64,000 bases of DNA from Algorimicrobium hallyeonense (GTDB taxonomy: Bacteria > Bacteroidota > Bacteroidia > Flavobacteriales > Flavobacteriaceae). The stretch spans positions 124,001 through 188,000 of the forward strand of contig NZ_JBHSLA010000006.1 in assembly GCF_042657385.1 (NCBI RefSeq), read 5' to 3'. Made by a program: the position numbers and the translations under genes. The notes under the pieces are model-generated. The model searched no databases, was not told where the DNA came from, and worked only from the letters and a program-made list of their open reading frames with translations. How positions within the stretch are numbered: position 1 is the stretch's first letter; each line of letters opens with the position of its first letter. This document shows, in pieces, positions 8,585 through 16,167 of this stretch.

Positions 8585-9775
8585 ATGCCAAAAATATCTC
8601 AAAAAGGCGCATTAATGCCACAATCGCCAATAAGAAAACTAGTTCCTTTTGCTGAAGCAGCATACAAGAAAGGAAAAACAGTATATCATTTAAATATTGG
8701 TCAGCCAGACATAAAAACACCTGAAGTAGCTCTGGATGCTGTTAAAATTAATTCATTAGAAATTTTAGCCTACACCAGATCTGAAGGATCGGACGAATAC
8801 AGAAACAAAATTGCGAACTATTATAGCAAACATGATATAAACGTAGCCAAAGAAGATATTATTGTTACCACTGGTGGTAGTGAAGCTTTACTATTTGCTT
8901 TTGGTAGCATTATGGATGTGGATGATGAAGTTATTATTCCTGAACCGTTTTATGCTAATTACAATGGATTTTCAACAGCTTCTGGGGTAAATATTGTTCC
9001 CGTAATTTCTAAAATAGAAGATAATTTTGCCTTACCTCCTATTGAAGAGTTTGAAAAACTCATCACACCAAAAACAAAAGCTATCTTAATATGTAATCCA
9101 GGGAATCCTACGGGTTACTTGTACACCAAAGAAGAAATAAAAAAATTAGCAGAAATTGTTATTAAGCATGATTTATTCCTAATAGCGGATGAAGTCTATC
9201 GCGAGTTCGCTTATGATGGTATTACCCATTATTCCATTATGCAGGAAGACAATTTAAAAGATCATGCCATTATGATTGATTCAGTTTCTAAACGCTACAG
9301 TATGTGTGGTGCACGAATTGGATGCTTGGTTTCCAAAAATAACGATGTAATAGCTACGGCTTTAAAATTTGCTCAAGCCCGTTTAAGTCCTCCTACGCTT
9401 GCCCAAATTGCTAGTGAAGCCGCTTTAGAAACTCCACAAAGTTATTTTGACGAGGTAAAAACAGAATACGTGTCGCGACGTGATATTTTAATTGCTGAAT
9501 TAGAAAAAATTGATGGTGTAAAAGTTGCCAAACCAAAAGGTGCTTTTTATTGTATTGTAGAATTGCCTGTTAAAAATTCTGATGCTTTTGCTCAATGGTT
9601 ATTAGAAGATTTTGAAATAGATGGCGAAACTATTATGGTTGCCCCAGCTGCAGGATTTTATTCAACACCAGGAGTTGGATTAAACCAAATTCGTATTGCT
9701 TATGTATTAAACAAAGAAAGTTTAGTTAAAGCCGTACGTATTTTAAAAGAAGCCTTAAAAGTTTATAAAGATTAG
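8585..9775 (+). CDS. PLP-dependent class I/II aminotransferase
   Basis: A 396-residue fold type I aminotransferase of the aspartate aminotransferase superfamily, cytoplasmic. Visible landmarks are YTRSEGSDEYRNKIANYY at 63-80, NPGNPTG at 171-177 (Asn174 to the PLP ring), DEVY at 202-205 (Asp to the pyridine nitrogen), SVSKRYSMCGARIG with the Schiff-base Lys236, and a C-terminal NQIRIAYV arginine for the substrate carboxylate. It probably transaminates aspartate or aromatic amino acids, but the exact substrate cannot be read. Its stop codon overlaps the GTG start of murB by one base, so both are co-transcribed and coupled. Confidence 0.92.
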   Translation: MPKISQKGALMPQSPIRKLVPFAEAAYKKGKTVYHLNIGQPDIKTPEVALDAVKINSLEILAYTRSEGSDEYRNKIANYYSKHDINVAKEDIIVTTGGSEALLFAFGSIMDVDDEVIIPEPFYANYNGFSTASGVNIVPVISKIEDNFALPPIEEFEKLITPKTKAILICNPGNPTGYLYTKEEIKKLAEIVIKHDLFLIADEVYREFAYDGITHYSIMQEDNLKDHAIMIDSVSKRYSMCGARIGCLVSKNNDVIATALKFAQARLSPPTLAQIASEAALETPQSYFDEVKTEYVSRRDILIAELEKIDGVKVAKPKGAFYCIVELPVKNSDAFAQWLLEDFEIDGETIMVAPAAGFYSTPGVGLNQIRIAYVLNKESLVKAVRILKEALKVYKD

Positions 9776-10788
9776 TGCAAATATCACATAACATATCCTT
9801 AAAACCGTTCAACACCTTTGGACTAGATGCAACAGCCAAACACTTTGTATCTGTAAATACCATTGTAGAATTACAAAGTGTTTTAGCCTTGCCTAACTAT
9901 CCTGAAAAATTTATTTTAGGAGGCGGCAGCAATATGCTTCTTACAAAAAACATGGATGCTTTGGTTATTCACGTAAATTTGAAAGGCATTACAGTAGTTT
10001 CAGAAAATGAAAATTCGGTAACAATAAAAGCCAATGCGGGCGAAAATTGGCACGAATTTGTTTTATGGTGCTTGGATCATGATTTTGGTGGATTGGAAAA
10101 TTTATCGCTCATTCCAGGAAATGTAGGAACAGCGCCAATTCAAAATATTGGTGCTTATGGCATTGAATTAAAGGATCGTTTTGTGTCTTGTGATGCTCTA
10201 GAAATGGCGTCAAGCAAAATTAAAACCTTTAATAAAGCCGATTGCCAGTTCGATTATAGAAACTCTATTTTCAAACAAGAAGCGAAAGGACAATTTGTTA
10301 TCTGTAATGTAACCTTTCAGCTAACAAAAAATGCACATAAATTACATACAAACTACGGTGCCATTTCCAGTCAATTATCTATAATGGGAATTAAAAATCC
10401 AACCATTCAAGATATTTCTAAAGCCGTTATTGCCATCAGGCAAAGTAAATTACCAGATCCCAAAGTAATTGGAAATAGCGGAAGCTTTTTTAAAAACCCA
10501 ATTGTCTCCACTAAATTTTATCAGGCTTTAAAATTGCAATTTCCAGATGCTCCAGGGTATATTATTTCAGATGTAGAAGTTAAAGTTCCTGCAGGTTGGC
10601 TAATAGAAAAAGCAGGGTTTAAAGGCAAACGCTTTGGTGATTATGGAGTGCATAAAAAACAAGCACTTGTATTGGTTAACTATGGTAATGCCAATGGTTC
10701 AGATATTCTTAAATTAGCCAAATTAATTCAAACCACCATCCATCGCTTATTCAATATTGAAATTGAAGCTGAAGTAAATATTATTTAA
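9775..10788 (+). CDS. murB: UDP-N-acetylmuramate dehydrogenase
   Basis: MurB reduces UDP-GlcNAc-enolpyruvate to UDP-MurNAc in peptidoglycan synthesis, using FAD and NADPH in the cytoplasm. At 337 residues this is a type I (E. coli-like) enzyme. The FAD-binding part has ILGGGSNML (47-55) and IPGNVGTAPIQNIGAYG (113-129); the substrate domain has DYRNS (Tyr161) and GNSGSFFKNP with the proton-donating Ser237; the catalytic Glu near the end is Glu333 in EAEV. The start is GTG, overlapping the stop of the aminotransferase by one base (TAGTG). No ATG upstream fits. Confidence 0.96.
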   Translation: MQISHNISLKPFNTFGLDATAKHFVSVNTIVELQSVLALPNYPEKFILGGGSNMLLTKNMDALVIHVNLKGITVVSENENSVTIKANAGENWHEFVLWCLDHDFGGLENLSLIPGNVGTAPIQNIGAYGIELKDRFVSCDALEMASSKIKTFNKADCQFDYRNSIFKQEAKGQFVICNVTFQLTKNAHKLHTNYGAISSQLSIMGIKNPTIQDISKAVIAIRQSKLPDPKVIGNSGSFFKNPIVSTKFYQALKLQFPDAPGYIISDVEVKVPAGWLIEKAGFKGKRFGDYGVHKKQALVLVNYGNANGSDILKLAKLIQTTIHRLFNIEIEAEVNII

Positions 10789-10863
10789 TTGATTAGAATT
10801 ATATAACTTTAACTTTTCTTACGAATTTAAGAAATGAGAACTAACGACAACCAAAAATAAATT

Positions 10864-11403
10864 TTGAGTACACCTATAGAAGACGAAATAGTTGGCTTAT
10901 TAAAAAAAGGCGACAAAAGAGCCATTTCATTATTATATGAAAATTATGGCGACGCCCTTTTTGGTGTCATTTCCAAAGTGCTTACAGATTCAGATTTGGC
11001 GCAAGACGCGCTACAAGAAACGTTTATTAAAGTTTGGAAAAAAGCAAAAACATACGATTCTAAAAAAGCCAAACTTTTTACTTGGCTTTATAGAATTGCC
11101 TACAACACAGCCATTGACAAAGTCCGCTCGTACAATAATAAAGCGAGTAAGGAAATCCAAATAGACGCTTCGGACGTATATACATTAACAGGTGATAGTT
11201 TAAATCAAGATGTGCTGGACATACAAAAGCACTTAAGTTCTATAGATGAAAAATATCAAATTGTTATAAATGCGCTCTTTTTTGAGGGCATGACGCAACA
11301 AGAAGCTAGTGACGAGTTGGAAATTCCACTTGGCACTATAAAATCGAGATTAAAAATTGGACTTCGTGAACTTAAAAAAATTTACGATTCAGAAATAAAA
11401 TAG
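10864..11403 (+). CDS. ECF-type RNA polymerase sigma factor (TTG start)
   Basis: A 179-residue sigma-70 family protein of the extracytoplasmic-function group. Region 2 (about 20-90) includes ALQETFIKVWKKA and LFTWLYRIAYNTAIDKVR; region 4 (about 120-172) includes GMTQQEASDELEIPLGTIKSRLKIGL, a typical helix-turn-helix for the -35 element. The start is TTG at 10864. Two bases after its stop begins a membrane anti-sigma factor, so the pair forms an operon and the sigma is probably held at the membrane until a signal arrives. The signal is unknown. Confidence 0.93.
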   Translation: MSTPIEDEIVGLLKKGDKRAISLLYENYGDALFGVISKVLTDSDLAQDALQETFIKVWKKAKTYDSKKAKLFTWLYRIAYNTAIDKVRSYNNKASKEIQIDASDVYTLTGDSLNQDVLDIQKHLSSIDEKYQIVINALFFEGMTQQEASDELEIPLGTIKSRLKIGLRELKKIYDSEIK

Positions 11404-11405
11404 TC

Positions 11406-12200
11406 ATGAATGATAAAATAACTACATTTTTAAATTCTGACCTACTAGAAAAATATCTAATAGGCCAAACGACTTCAGTGGAAACAGAAACCGTAGAATC
11501 CTATATTTCTAAATATCCTGAAGTAGAACAAGCTTACAATACCATGCAAAACCAATTAGAACTGGTAGCGCAAAGTCAAGCTATTGAAGCACCAAAAGCT
11601 ATTCTGAATTCTATTTTGAATACTTTGGATGAAGAAACACCAGTTATCCCACTTAATAAACCAAGAACACGTAAAAAATGGTTTCAATTAAGTATTGCGG
11701 CTAGTGTTATTGCCATTATGTTTGCAAGCACGACCTATATTTTCTTTCAGCAAAATCAGCTGTTAAAAATTGAGAACCAGAAAATTGCGGATGAAATTTA
11801 TGATAGATTGGATGATTTAGATCAGAAAAACATGCGTTTAGATGAAATAATGCGTCAAATGAAACAATTAAACAATCCAGAAACTGAAAAATATATTATA
11901 AACGGTAATAATCGTGCTAAAAACTTAAAAACAGTTGCTTACATAAATCCCAAAGAAAAAACGTCTATGATAGATGTGGTTTCTTTACCACAATTACCCG
12001 AAGAACAATGTTATCAAATTTGGGCGGAACTGGAAGACAAAATGGTTAATTTAGGTATATTAAATGAAGGTGACAGACAATTAAAATCTATTCCATATAC
12101 CGAAGATGCTTTAGCTTTAAGTATTACCATAGAACAAAGAGGTAGTAAATTAAGCGCTACAAAAGAAAATTCGGTTGCAGAAATTACCCTGAATAAATAA
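11406..12200 (+). CDS. Membrane-bound anti-sigma factor (RskA-like)
   Basis: A 264-residue protein with an N-terminal cytoplasmic sigma-binding region (about 1-75; EKYLIGQTT is the short helix seen in such proteins), one transmembrane helix at 94-114, a charged coiled-coil stalk (115-152) and an extracytoplasmic RskA-type domain (about 165-262, with the LPQLPEEQCYQIWAELEDK block). Zinc ligands of the ZAS type are not evident. It follows the sigma gene by two bases. The domain layout and operon position make the role secure; the stimulus is not readable. Confidence 0.88.
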   Translation: MNDKITTFLNSDLLEKYLIGQTTSVETETVESYISKYPEVEQAYNTMQNQLELVAQSQAIEAPKAILNSILNTLDEETPVIPLNKPRTRKKWFQLSIAASVIAIMFASTTYIFFQQNQLLKIENQKIADEIYDRLDDLDQKNMRLDEIMRQMKQLNNPETEKYIINGNNRAKNLKTVAYINPKEKTSMIDVVSLPQLPEEQCYQIWAELEDKMVNLGILNEGDRQLKSIPYTEDALALSITIEQRGSKLSATKENSVAEITLNK

Positions 12201-12220
12201 GCAATATTACAACTTAAAAT

Positions 12221-12255
12221 AGACCTCGGTTTTCTTTGAAAATCGAGGTCTGTTT
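12221..12255 (+). terminator. Terminator after the sigma/anti-sigma operon
   Basis: Stem AGACCTCG with CGAGGTCT, extended inward by a G-T wobble and TTTTC/GAAAA pairs around a TTT loop, then a GTTTATTT tail. It sits 20 bases after the anti-sigma stop codon. Confidence 0.75.
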
Positions 12256-12269
12256 ATTTCTAAAAACCG

Positions 12270-12277
12270 TATCTTTG
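12270..12277 (+). promoter_or_regulatory. Candidate -7 promoter box for the small membrane protein
   Basis: TATCTTTG matches the Bacteroidota TAnnTTTG consensus and lies 14 bases before the ATG, so the leader would be very short. No -33 TTG is evident at the expected spacing. Confidence 0.4.
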
Positions 12278-12291
12278 CAAAAACAAATTTT

Positions 12292-12495
12292 ATGAAACTT
12301 TTTTTAATAACATTAGCATTATTAGGAATTGCTGTTGCAGGAATTGCCATTAAATTATGGGCAAAAAAAGACGGGAAATTTGCAGGCACTTGCGCTAGCC
12401 AAAATCCTATGATAAACACAACAGGTGAATCTTGTGGATTCTGCGGTAAGACACCAGACCAATTTGAGAACTGTAACGAACCTCAACACTCGTAA
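12292..12495 (+). CDS. Small membrane protein with four cysteines, possible NqrM-like protein
   Basis: A 67-residue protein: one N-terminal membrane helix (about 3-23), a basic turn (KLWAKKDGKF), then a short tail with Cys34, Cys48, Cys51 and Cys61, the middle pair spaced CGFC. A single helix followed by a cysteine-rich tail recalls NqrM, the small membrane factor needed to mature Na+-NQR in Vibrio by delivering its iron centre. That match is from general layout and not from an alignment. The organism has a full nqr operon about 40 kb away and no other nqrM candidate in this window. It is preceded by its own promoter box; the glycosyltransferase gene starts five bases after its stop. Confidence 0.7.
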   Translation: MKLFLITLALLGIAVAGIAIKLWAKKDGKFAGTCASQNPMINTTGESCGFCGKTPDQFENCNEPQHS

Positions 12496-12500
12496 ACTTA

Positions 12501-13613
12501 ATGCTCGTATTAGATGTTCTCTACTATGTTTTTATAATAGTAGCGTGTTTTCAGGTTTGTTACTTTCTCTTTTTTTTTAGTCCCTTTGCATTTCAAAAAG
12601 AAAGCATCCCATCTACTAAAAACATTCCAATTTCGGTTATAATCTGCGCTAAAAACGAAGCCGAAAATCTCAAAAAATTTCTTCCAACCGTCATTGCTCA
12701 AAACTATTCAAATTTTGAAATTGTTTTAATTAATGATGCTTCCTATGATAACACTTTGGAAGTCATGGAAGCCTTTGCTGAGAAACATTCAAATATAAAA
12801 ATTGTAGACGTTAAAAATAATGAAGCATTTTGGGCTAACAAAAAATATGCGTTAACACTAGGGATTAAATCTGCTAAAAACAATCATTTATTATTTACCG
12901 ACGCCGATTGTAAGCCTGTTTCCAATAATTGGATTTCACAAATGAGTGCACATTTCAGTGCAGAGAAATCCATAGTTTTAGGTTATGGTGGTTATTATAA
13001 AATAAAAAACTCTTTTCTTAATAAAATCATCCGATTTGAAACCCTGCTCACAGCAATTCAGTACCTATCATTTGCCAGAATGGGTTTACCATACATGGGA
13101 GTCGGTAGGAATTTAGCATATACAAAAGAAGATTTCTTTAAAGCAAGTGGCTTTATGAAGCACATGTACATACGTTCTGGTGATGATGATTTATTTATAA
13201 ATGAAATAGCAACAGCAACTAATACAAGTGTTTGTGTATCCAAAGAAAGCTTTACGATGTCCAATCCAAAAACAACGTTTAAATCTTGGGTAACCCAAAA
13301 AAAAAGGCATATTACAACTGCCAGCCACTATAAAACGAGCCACAAAGCAGTGTTAGCTTCCTTTTATGCATCTCAATTATTATTTTGGGTTTCCGGCATT
13401 GTACTTTTAAGCTTTTTATTTAATTGGGAAGTGGTTTTGGTATTCATAGGCTTGCGTTTTATGAGTCAATTAGTTATCGTGTCGTTTATATCAAAAAAAT
13501 TAGACGAACAAGATTTAATGCCATTTCTACCTTTTTTAGAATTCTTTTTAGTTATTTTTCAATTGACTATATTTATATCCAACCTGATATCAAAACCTAA
13601 ACATTGGAAATAA
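12501..13613 (+). CDS. Membrane-associated family 2 glycosyltransferase
   Basis: A 370-residue protein with one N-terminal membrane helix (about 5-28), a GT-A catalytic domain (about 42-270) and two or three C-terminal helices (about 285-365). The motifs are ISVIICAKNEAENL (44-57), the DxD in TDADCK (134-136), GDDD at 227-230 as catalytic-base region and QKKRH at 266-270 in the place of the processive QxxRW motif. This is the layout of Bacteroidota membrane glycosyltransferases that make surface glycolipid or polysaccharide. Product unknown. Its end overlaps the start of a sigma factor gene by ten bases. Confidence 0.87.
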   Translation: MLVLDVLYYVFIIVACFQVCYFLFFFSPFAFQKESIPSTKNIPISVIICAKNEAENLKKFLPTVIAQNYSNFEIVLINDASYDNTLEVMEAFAEKHSNIKIVDVKNNEAFWANKKYALTLGIKSAKNNHLLFTDADCKPVSNNWISQMSAHFSAEKSIVLGYGGYYKIKNSFLNKIIRFETLLTAIQYLSFARMGLPYMGVGRNLAYTKEDFFKASGFMKHMYIRSGDDDLFINEIATATNTSVCVSKESFTMSNPKTTFKSWVTQKKRHITTASHYKTSHKAVLASFYASQLLFWVSGIVLLSFLFNWEVVLVFIGLRFMSQLVIVSFISKKLDEQDLMPFLPFLEFFLVIFQLTIFISNLISKPKHWK

Positions 13614-14158
13614 CCCAAGCCATAGAGCGCGCCAAAAACAATGACCAAAAAGCCTTTAATTTTTTATTGGATTCGTTTTGGGATCATGTTTATGGGTTTC
13701 AATTAAAGCGTGTTCAAAATGAAAATGATGCGGAAGATATTACCATTCAAACATTCTCCAAAGCATTCGATAAGATTGACACCTATAATAGCGATTACAA
13801 TTTTAAAACCTGGCTTATTACCATTTCAAAAAACATTCATATTGATTTAATTCGGAAGCAAAAAAATTCCATTTCACAAAACATAGCTCGTAATGATGAG
13901 GATGGTTATCAGGATATTTTAGATGATTCGCCTTCACCCGAAGACAAATTAATCACCGAACAAAATTTAGCCAAACTACTTCGCGATATAAAAAAACTGA
14001 AACCACATTATCAAGAAGTGATTAATTTAAGATACTTTCAGGAGTTGAGTTATAAAGAAATTTCAGTAGAGATTAACGAGCCTATTAACAACGTGAAAGT
14101 TAAATTGCTACGTGCCAAGAAATTATTGGCTGAAATTATTCAAAACACCCGAGCTTAA
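13604..14158 (+). CDS. ECF-type RNA polymerase sigma factor (TTG start, overlaps upstream gene)
   Basis: A 184-residue sigma-70 family protein. Region 2 is at about 10-80 (DAEDITIQTFSKAFDKI, FKTWLITISKNIHIDLIRK) and region 4 at about 125-180 (YQEVINLRYFQELSYKEIS then EPINNVKVKLLRAKKLL). The TTG start at 13604 lies inside the last codons of the glycosyltransferase; no other start leaves region 2 intact, and the overlap implies coupling to that gene. There is no anti-sigma gene downstream: the next gene, lipA, has its own promoter box. It may respond to an envelope signal, given its partner, but this is inference. Confidence 0.9.
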   Translation: MEITQAIERAKNNDQKAFNFLLDSFWDHVYGFQLKRVQNENDAEDITIQTFSKAFDKIDTYNSDYNFKTWLITISKNIHIDLIRKQKNSISQNIARNDEDGYQDILDDSPSPEDKLITEQNLAKLLRDIKKLKPHYQEVINLRYFQELSYKEISVEINEPINNVKVKLLRAKKLLAEIIQNTRA

Positions 14159-14216
14159 GCCTATTATTGGGTTTTGTACTTTAACGAATTCAGCATTCAT
14201 TTTCCATAATACTTTG

Positions 14217-14224
14217 TATCTTTG
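14217..14224 (+). promoter_or_regulatory. Candidate -7 promoter box for lipA-gap
   Basis: TATCTTTG, a full TAnnTTTG match, lies 18 bases before the lipA ATG. The gap behind the sigma factor gene is only 84 bases. Confidence 0.45.
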
Positions 14225-14242
14225 CAACGGAAAATTTAGTGT

Positions 14243-15121
14243 ATGAAAACAGAAACAGTTTCAAATATTTTACCCGAAAGACAAGCTAAACCCAAATGGT
14301 TACGTGTGAAATTGCCTACAGGCAAAAAATACACGGAGTTACGGAGTTTAGTAGATAAATACAGCCTAAATACCATCTGCACCTCTGGAAGTTGTCCAAA
14401 CATGGGTGAATGTTGGGGAGAAGGTACCGCAACCTTTATGATTTTAGGAAATGTCTGTACACGTTCTTGTGGTTTTTGTGGTGTAAAAACCGGTAGACCA
14501 GACACAGTAGATTGGGACGAACCCGAAAAAGTAGCGCGCTCCATTAAACTTATGAAAATTAAGCATGCCGTTTTAACTAGTGTAGATCGTGACGATTTAA
14601 AAGACATGGGTAGTATTATGTGGGCCGAAACGGTTAAATCTGTGAGACGCATGAATCCTGAAACGACACTAGAAACACTAATTCCAGACTTCCAAGGTGT
14701 GGAACAACATATAGATAGAATTATTGATGTGGCACCAGAAGTGGTAAGTCATAATATTGAAACCGTTCGCCGTTTAACACGCGAAGTACGTATTCAAGCT
14801 AAATACGACCGTAGTTTAGGTGTTTTAAAATATTTAAAATCTCAAGGACAACGACGTACTAAATCTGGTATTATGCTTGGTCTTGGTGAAGAACGTGAAG
14901 AAGTTATTGAAACACTTCATGATTTACGCGCAAATGATGTGGATGTTGTAACTATTGGTCAATATTTGCAACCTAGTAAAAAACACTTACCTGTTAAGCG
15001 TTTTATTATGCCAGATCAATTTGAAGAATATAAAGAAATTGGACTTGATCTAGGTTTCAGACATGTGGAAAGTAGCGCATTAGTACGTTCATCTTACAAA
15101 GCTCAAAAACATATTAATTAA
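14243..15121 (+). CDS. lipA: Lipoyl synthase
   Basis: Radical SAM enzyme that inserts two sulfurs into octanoyl-bound carrier domains (pyruvate and 2-oxoglutarate dehydrogenases, GcvH). The 292 residues hold both clusters: the auxiliary [4Fe-4S] cysteines Cys46, Cys51 and Cys57 (CTSGSCPNMGEC) and the radical SAM set Cys72, Cys76 and Cys79 (CTRSCGFC). The C-terminal RSSY segment (ALVRSSYKAQ) contributes the serine ligand to the auxiliary cluster. Length is typical. Its stop overlaps the start of a GAPDH gene by one base (TAATG). LipA also serves the glycine cleavage system, whose gcvP is at the start of this window. Confidence 0.97.
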   Translation: MKTETVSNILPERQAKPKWLRVKLPTGKKYTELRSLVDKYSLNTICTSGSCPNMGECWGEGTATFMILGNVCTRSCGFCGVKTGRPDTVDWDEPEKVARSIKLMKIKHAVLTSVDRDDLKDMGSIMWAETVKSVRRMNPETTLETLIPDFQGVEQHIDRIIDVAPEVVSHNIETVRRLTREVRIQAKYDRSLGVLKYLKSQGQRRTKSGIMLGLGEEREEVIETLHDLRANDVDVVTIGQYLQPSKKHLPVKRFIMPDQFEEYKEIGLDLGFRHVESSALVRSSYKAQKHIN

Positions 15122-16119
15122 TGATTCGTATTGGTATTAATGGTTTCGGGAGAATAGGCAGACGTGTATTGCGCTTGCTTCATAATCATCCAGAACTGGA
15201 AGTGGTTGCAATAAATGATTTAGCCGACTCGAAAACGTTAAGTCACCTTTTAAAATACGATAGTATTCATGGCATTTTTCATGAGAACATCTCTCATGAC
15301 GAACAACATATAATCATTAATGATAAAAAAATAGTTTTATCACATCACAACCATCCCAAAGATATTGATTGGAAAGCCTCTCAAGTTGATTATGTAATTG
15401 AATCTACTGGGAAATTTAAAACAAAAGATGCTTTAGAATGTCATATTGCAAATGGCGCCAAGCGTGTTGTTTTAAGTGTTCCTTCAGAAGATGATTCAAT
15501 AAAAACCATTGTTTTAGGCATTAATGAATCTACTATTGATGGTACAGAAACCATTATTTCAAATGCATCATGCACCACAAATAATGCAGCCCCAATGATA
15601 GATGTTATCCATAAATTATGCGGCATAAAACAAGCCTACATAACAACGGTTCATTCCTATACTACAGACCAAAGTTTACATGATCAGCCACATCGCGATT
15701 TACGTCGCGCGCGGGCAGCTGGACAATCCATAGTACCAACAACAACAGGTGCAGCCAAAGCATTAACACGTATTTTCCCAGAGCTATCAGATGTTATTGG
15801 TGGCTGTGGCATTCGCGTTCCGGTAGCTAATGGTTCCTTAACAGACGTGACTCTAAATGTTGAAAAAACCGTGAGTATTGACATGGTTAATAATGCTTTT
15901 AAAAAGGCATCGGAAGGGTATTTAAAAAATGTACTAGCCTATACTGAAGATCCTATTGTATCCATTGATATAGTTGGAAATCCATACTCGTGTGTGTTCG
16001 ATTCTCAAATGACTTCTGTCATCGGGAATATGGTTAAAATAATTGGATGGTATGATAATGAAACAGCCTATTCCCAAAGAATTATTGATTTAATCCGCTT
16101 TTTGTCGATAAAAACATAA
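15121..16119 (+). CDS. gap: Glyceraldehyde-3-phosphate dehydrogenase
   Basis: A 332-residue type I GAPDH that oxidatively phosphorylates glyceraldehyde 3-phosphate in glycolysis, or runs in reverse. The Rossmann motif INGFGRIGRR is at 6-15, the active site SNASCTTN puts the catalytic cysteine at 151 and His178 follows in TTVHSYT; NDLAD at 32-36 carries the acidic end of strand 2 expected for NAD. The ATG overlaps the lipA stop by one base, so the two are coupled. Bacteroidota often carry more than one gap copy, and whether this is the main glycolytic one cannot be told from here. Confidence 0.95.
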   Translation: MIRIGINGFGRIGRRVLRLLHNHPELEVVAINDLADSKTLSHLLKYDSIHGIFHENISHDEQHIIINDKKIVLSHHNHPKDIDWKASQVDYVIESTGKFKTKDALECHIANGAKRVVLSVPSEDDSIKTIVLGINESTIDGTETIISNASCTTNNAAPMIDVIHKLCGIKQAYITTVHSYTTDQSLHDQPHRDLRRARAAGQSIVPTTTGAAKALTRIFPELSDVIGGCGIRVPVANGSLTDVTLNVEKTVSIDMVNNAFKKASEGYLKNVLAYTEDPIVSIDIVGNPYSCVFDSQMTSVIGNMVKIIGWYDNETAYSQRIIDLIRFLSIKT

Positions 16120-16167
16120 CCTTTATCGAAAAAAAAATTATATTTGTTCATAATAGTTACTCAAATT

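Noticed and set aside
14236..14652. 138-codon open frame on the minus strand over lipA
   Set aside because: Antisense to a secure lipoyl synthase gene with no recognisable motif or start signal.
16117..16140. Terminator after gap
   Set aside because: CGATAAA/TTTATCG can pair, but an A run and not a T run follows on the plus strand.
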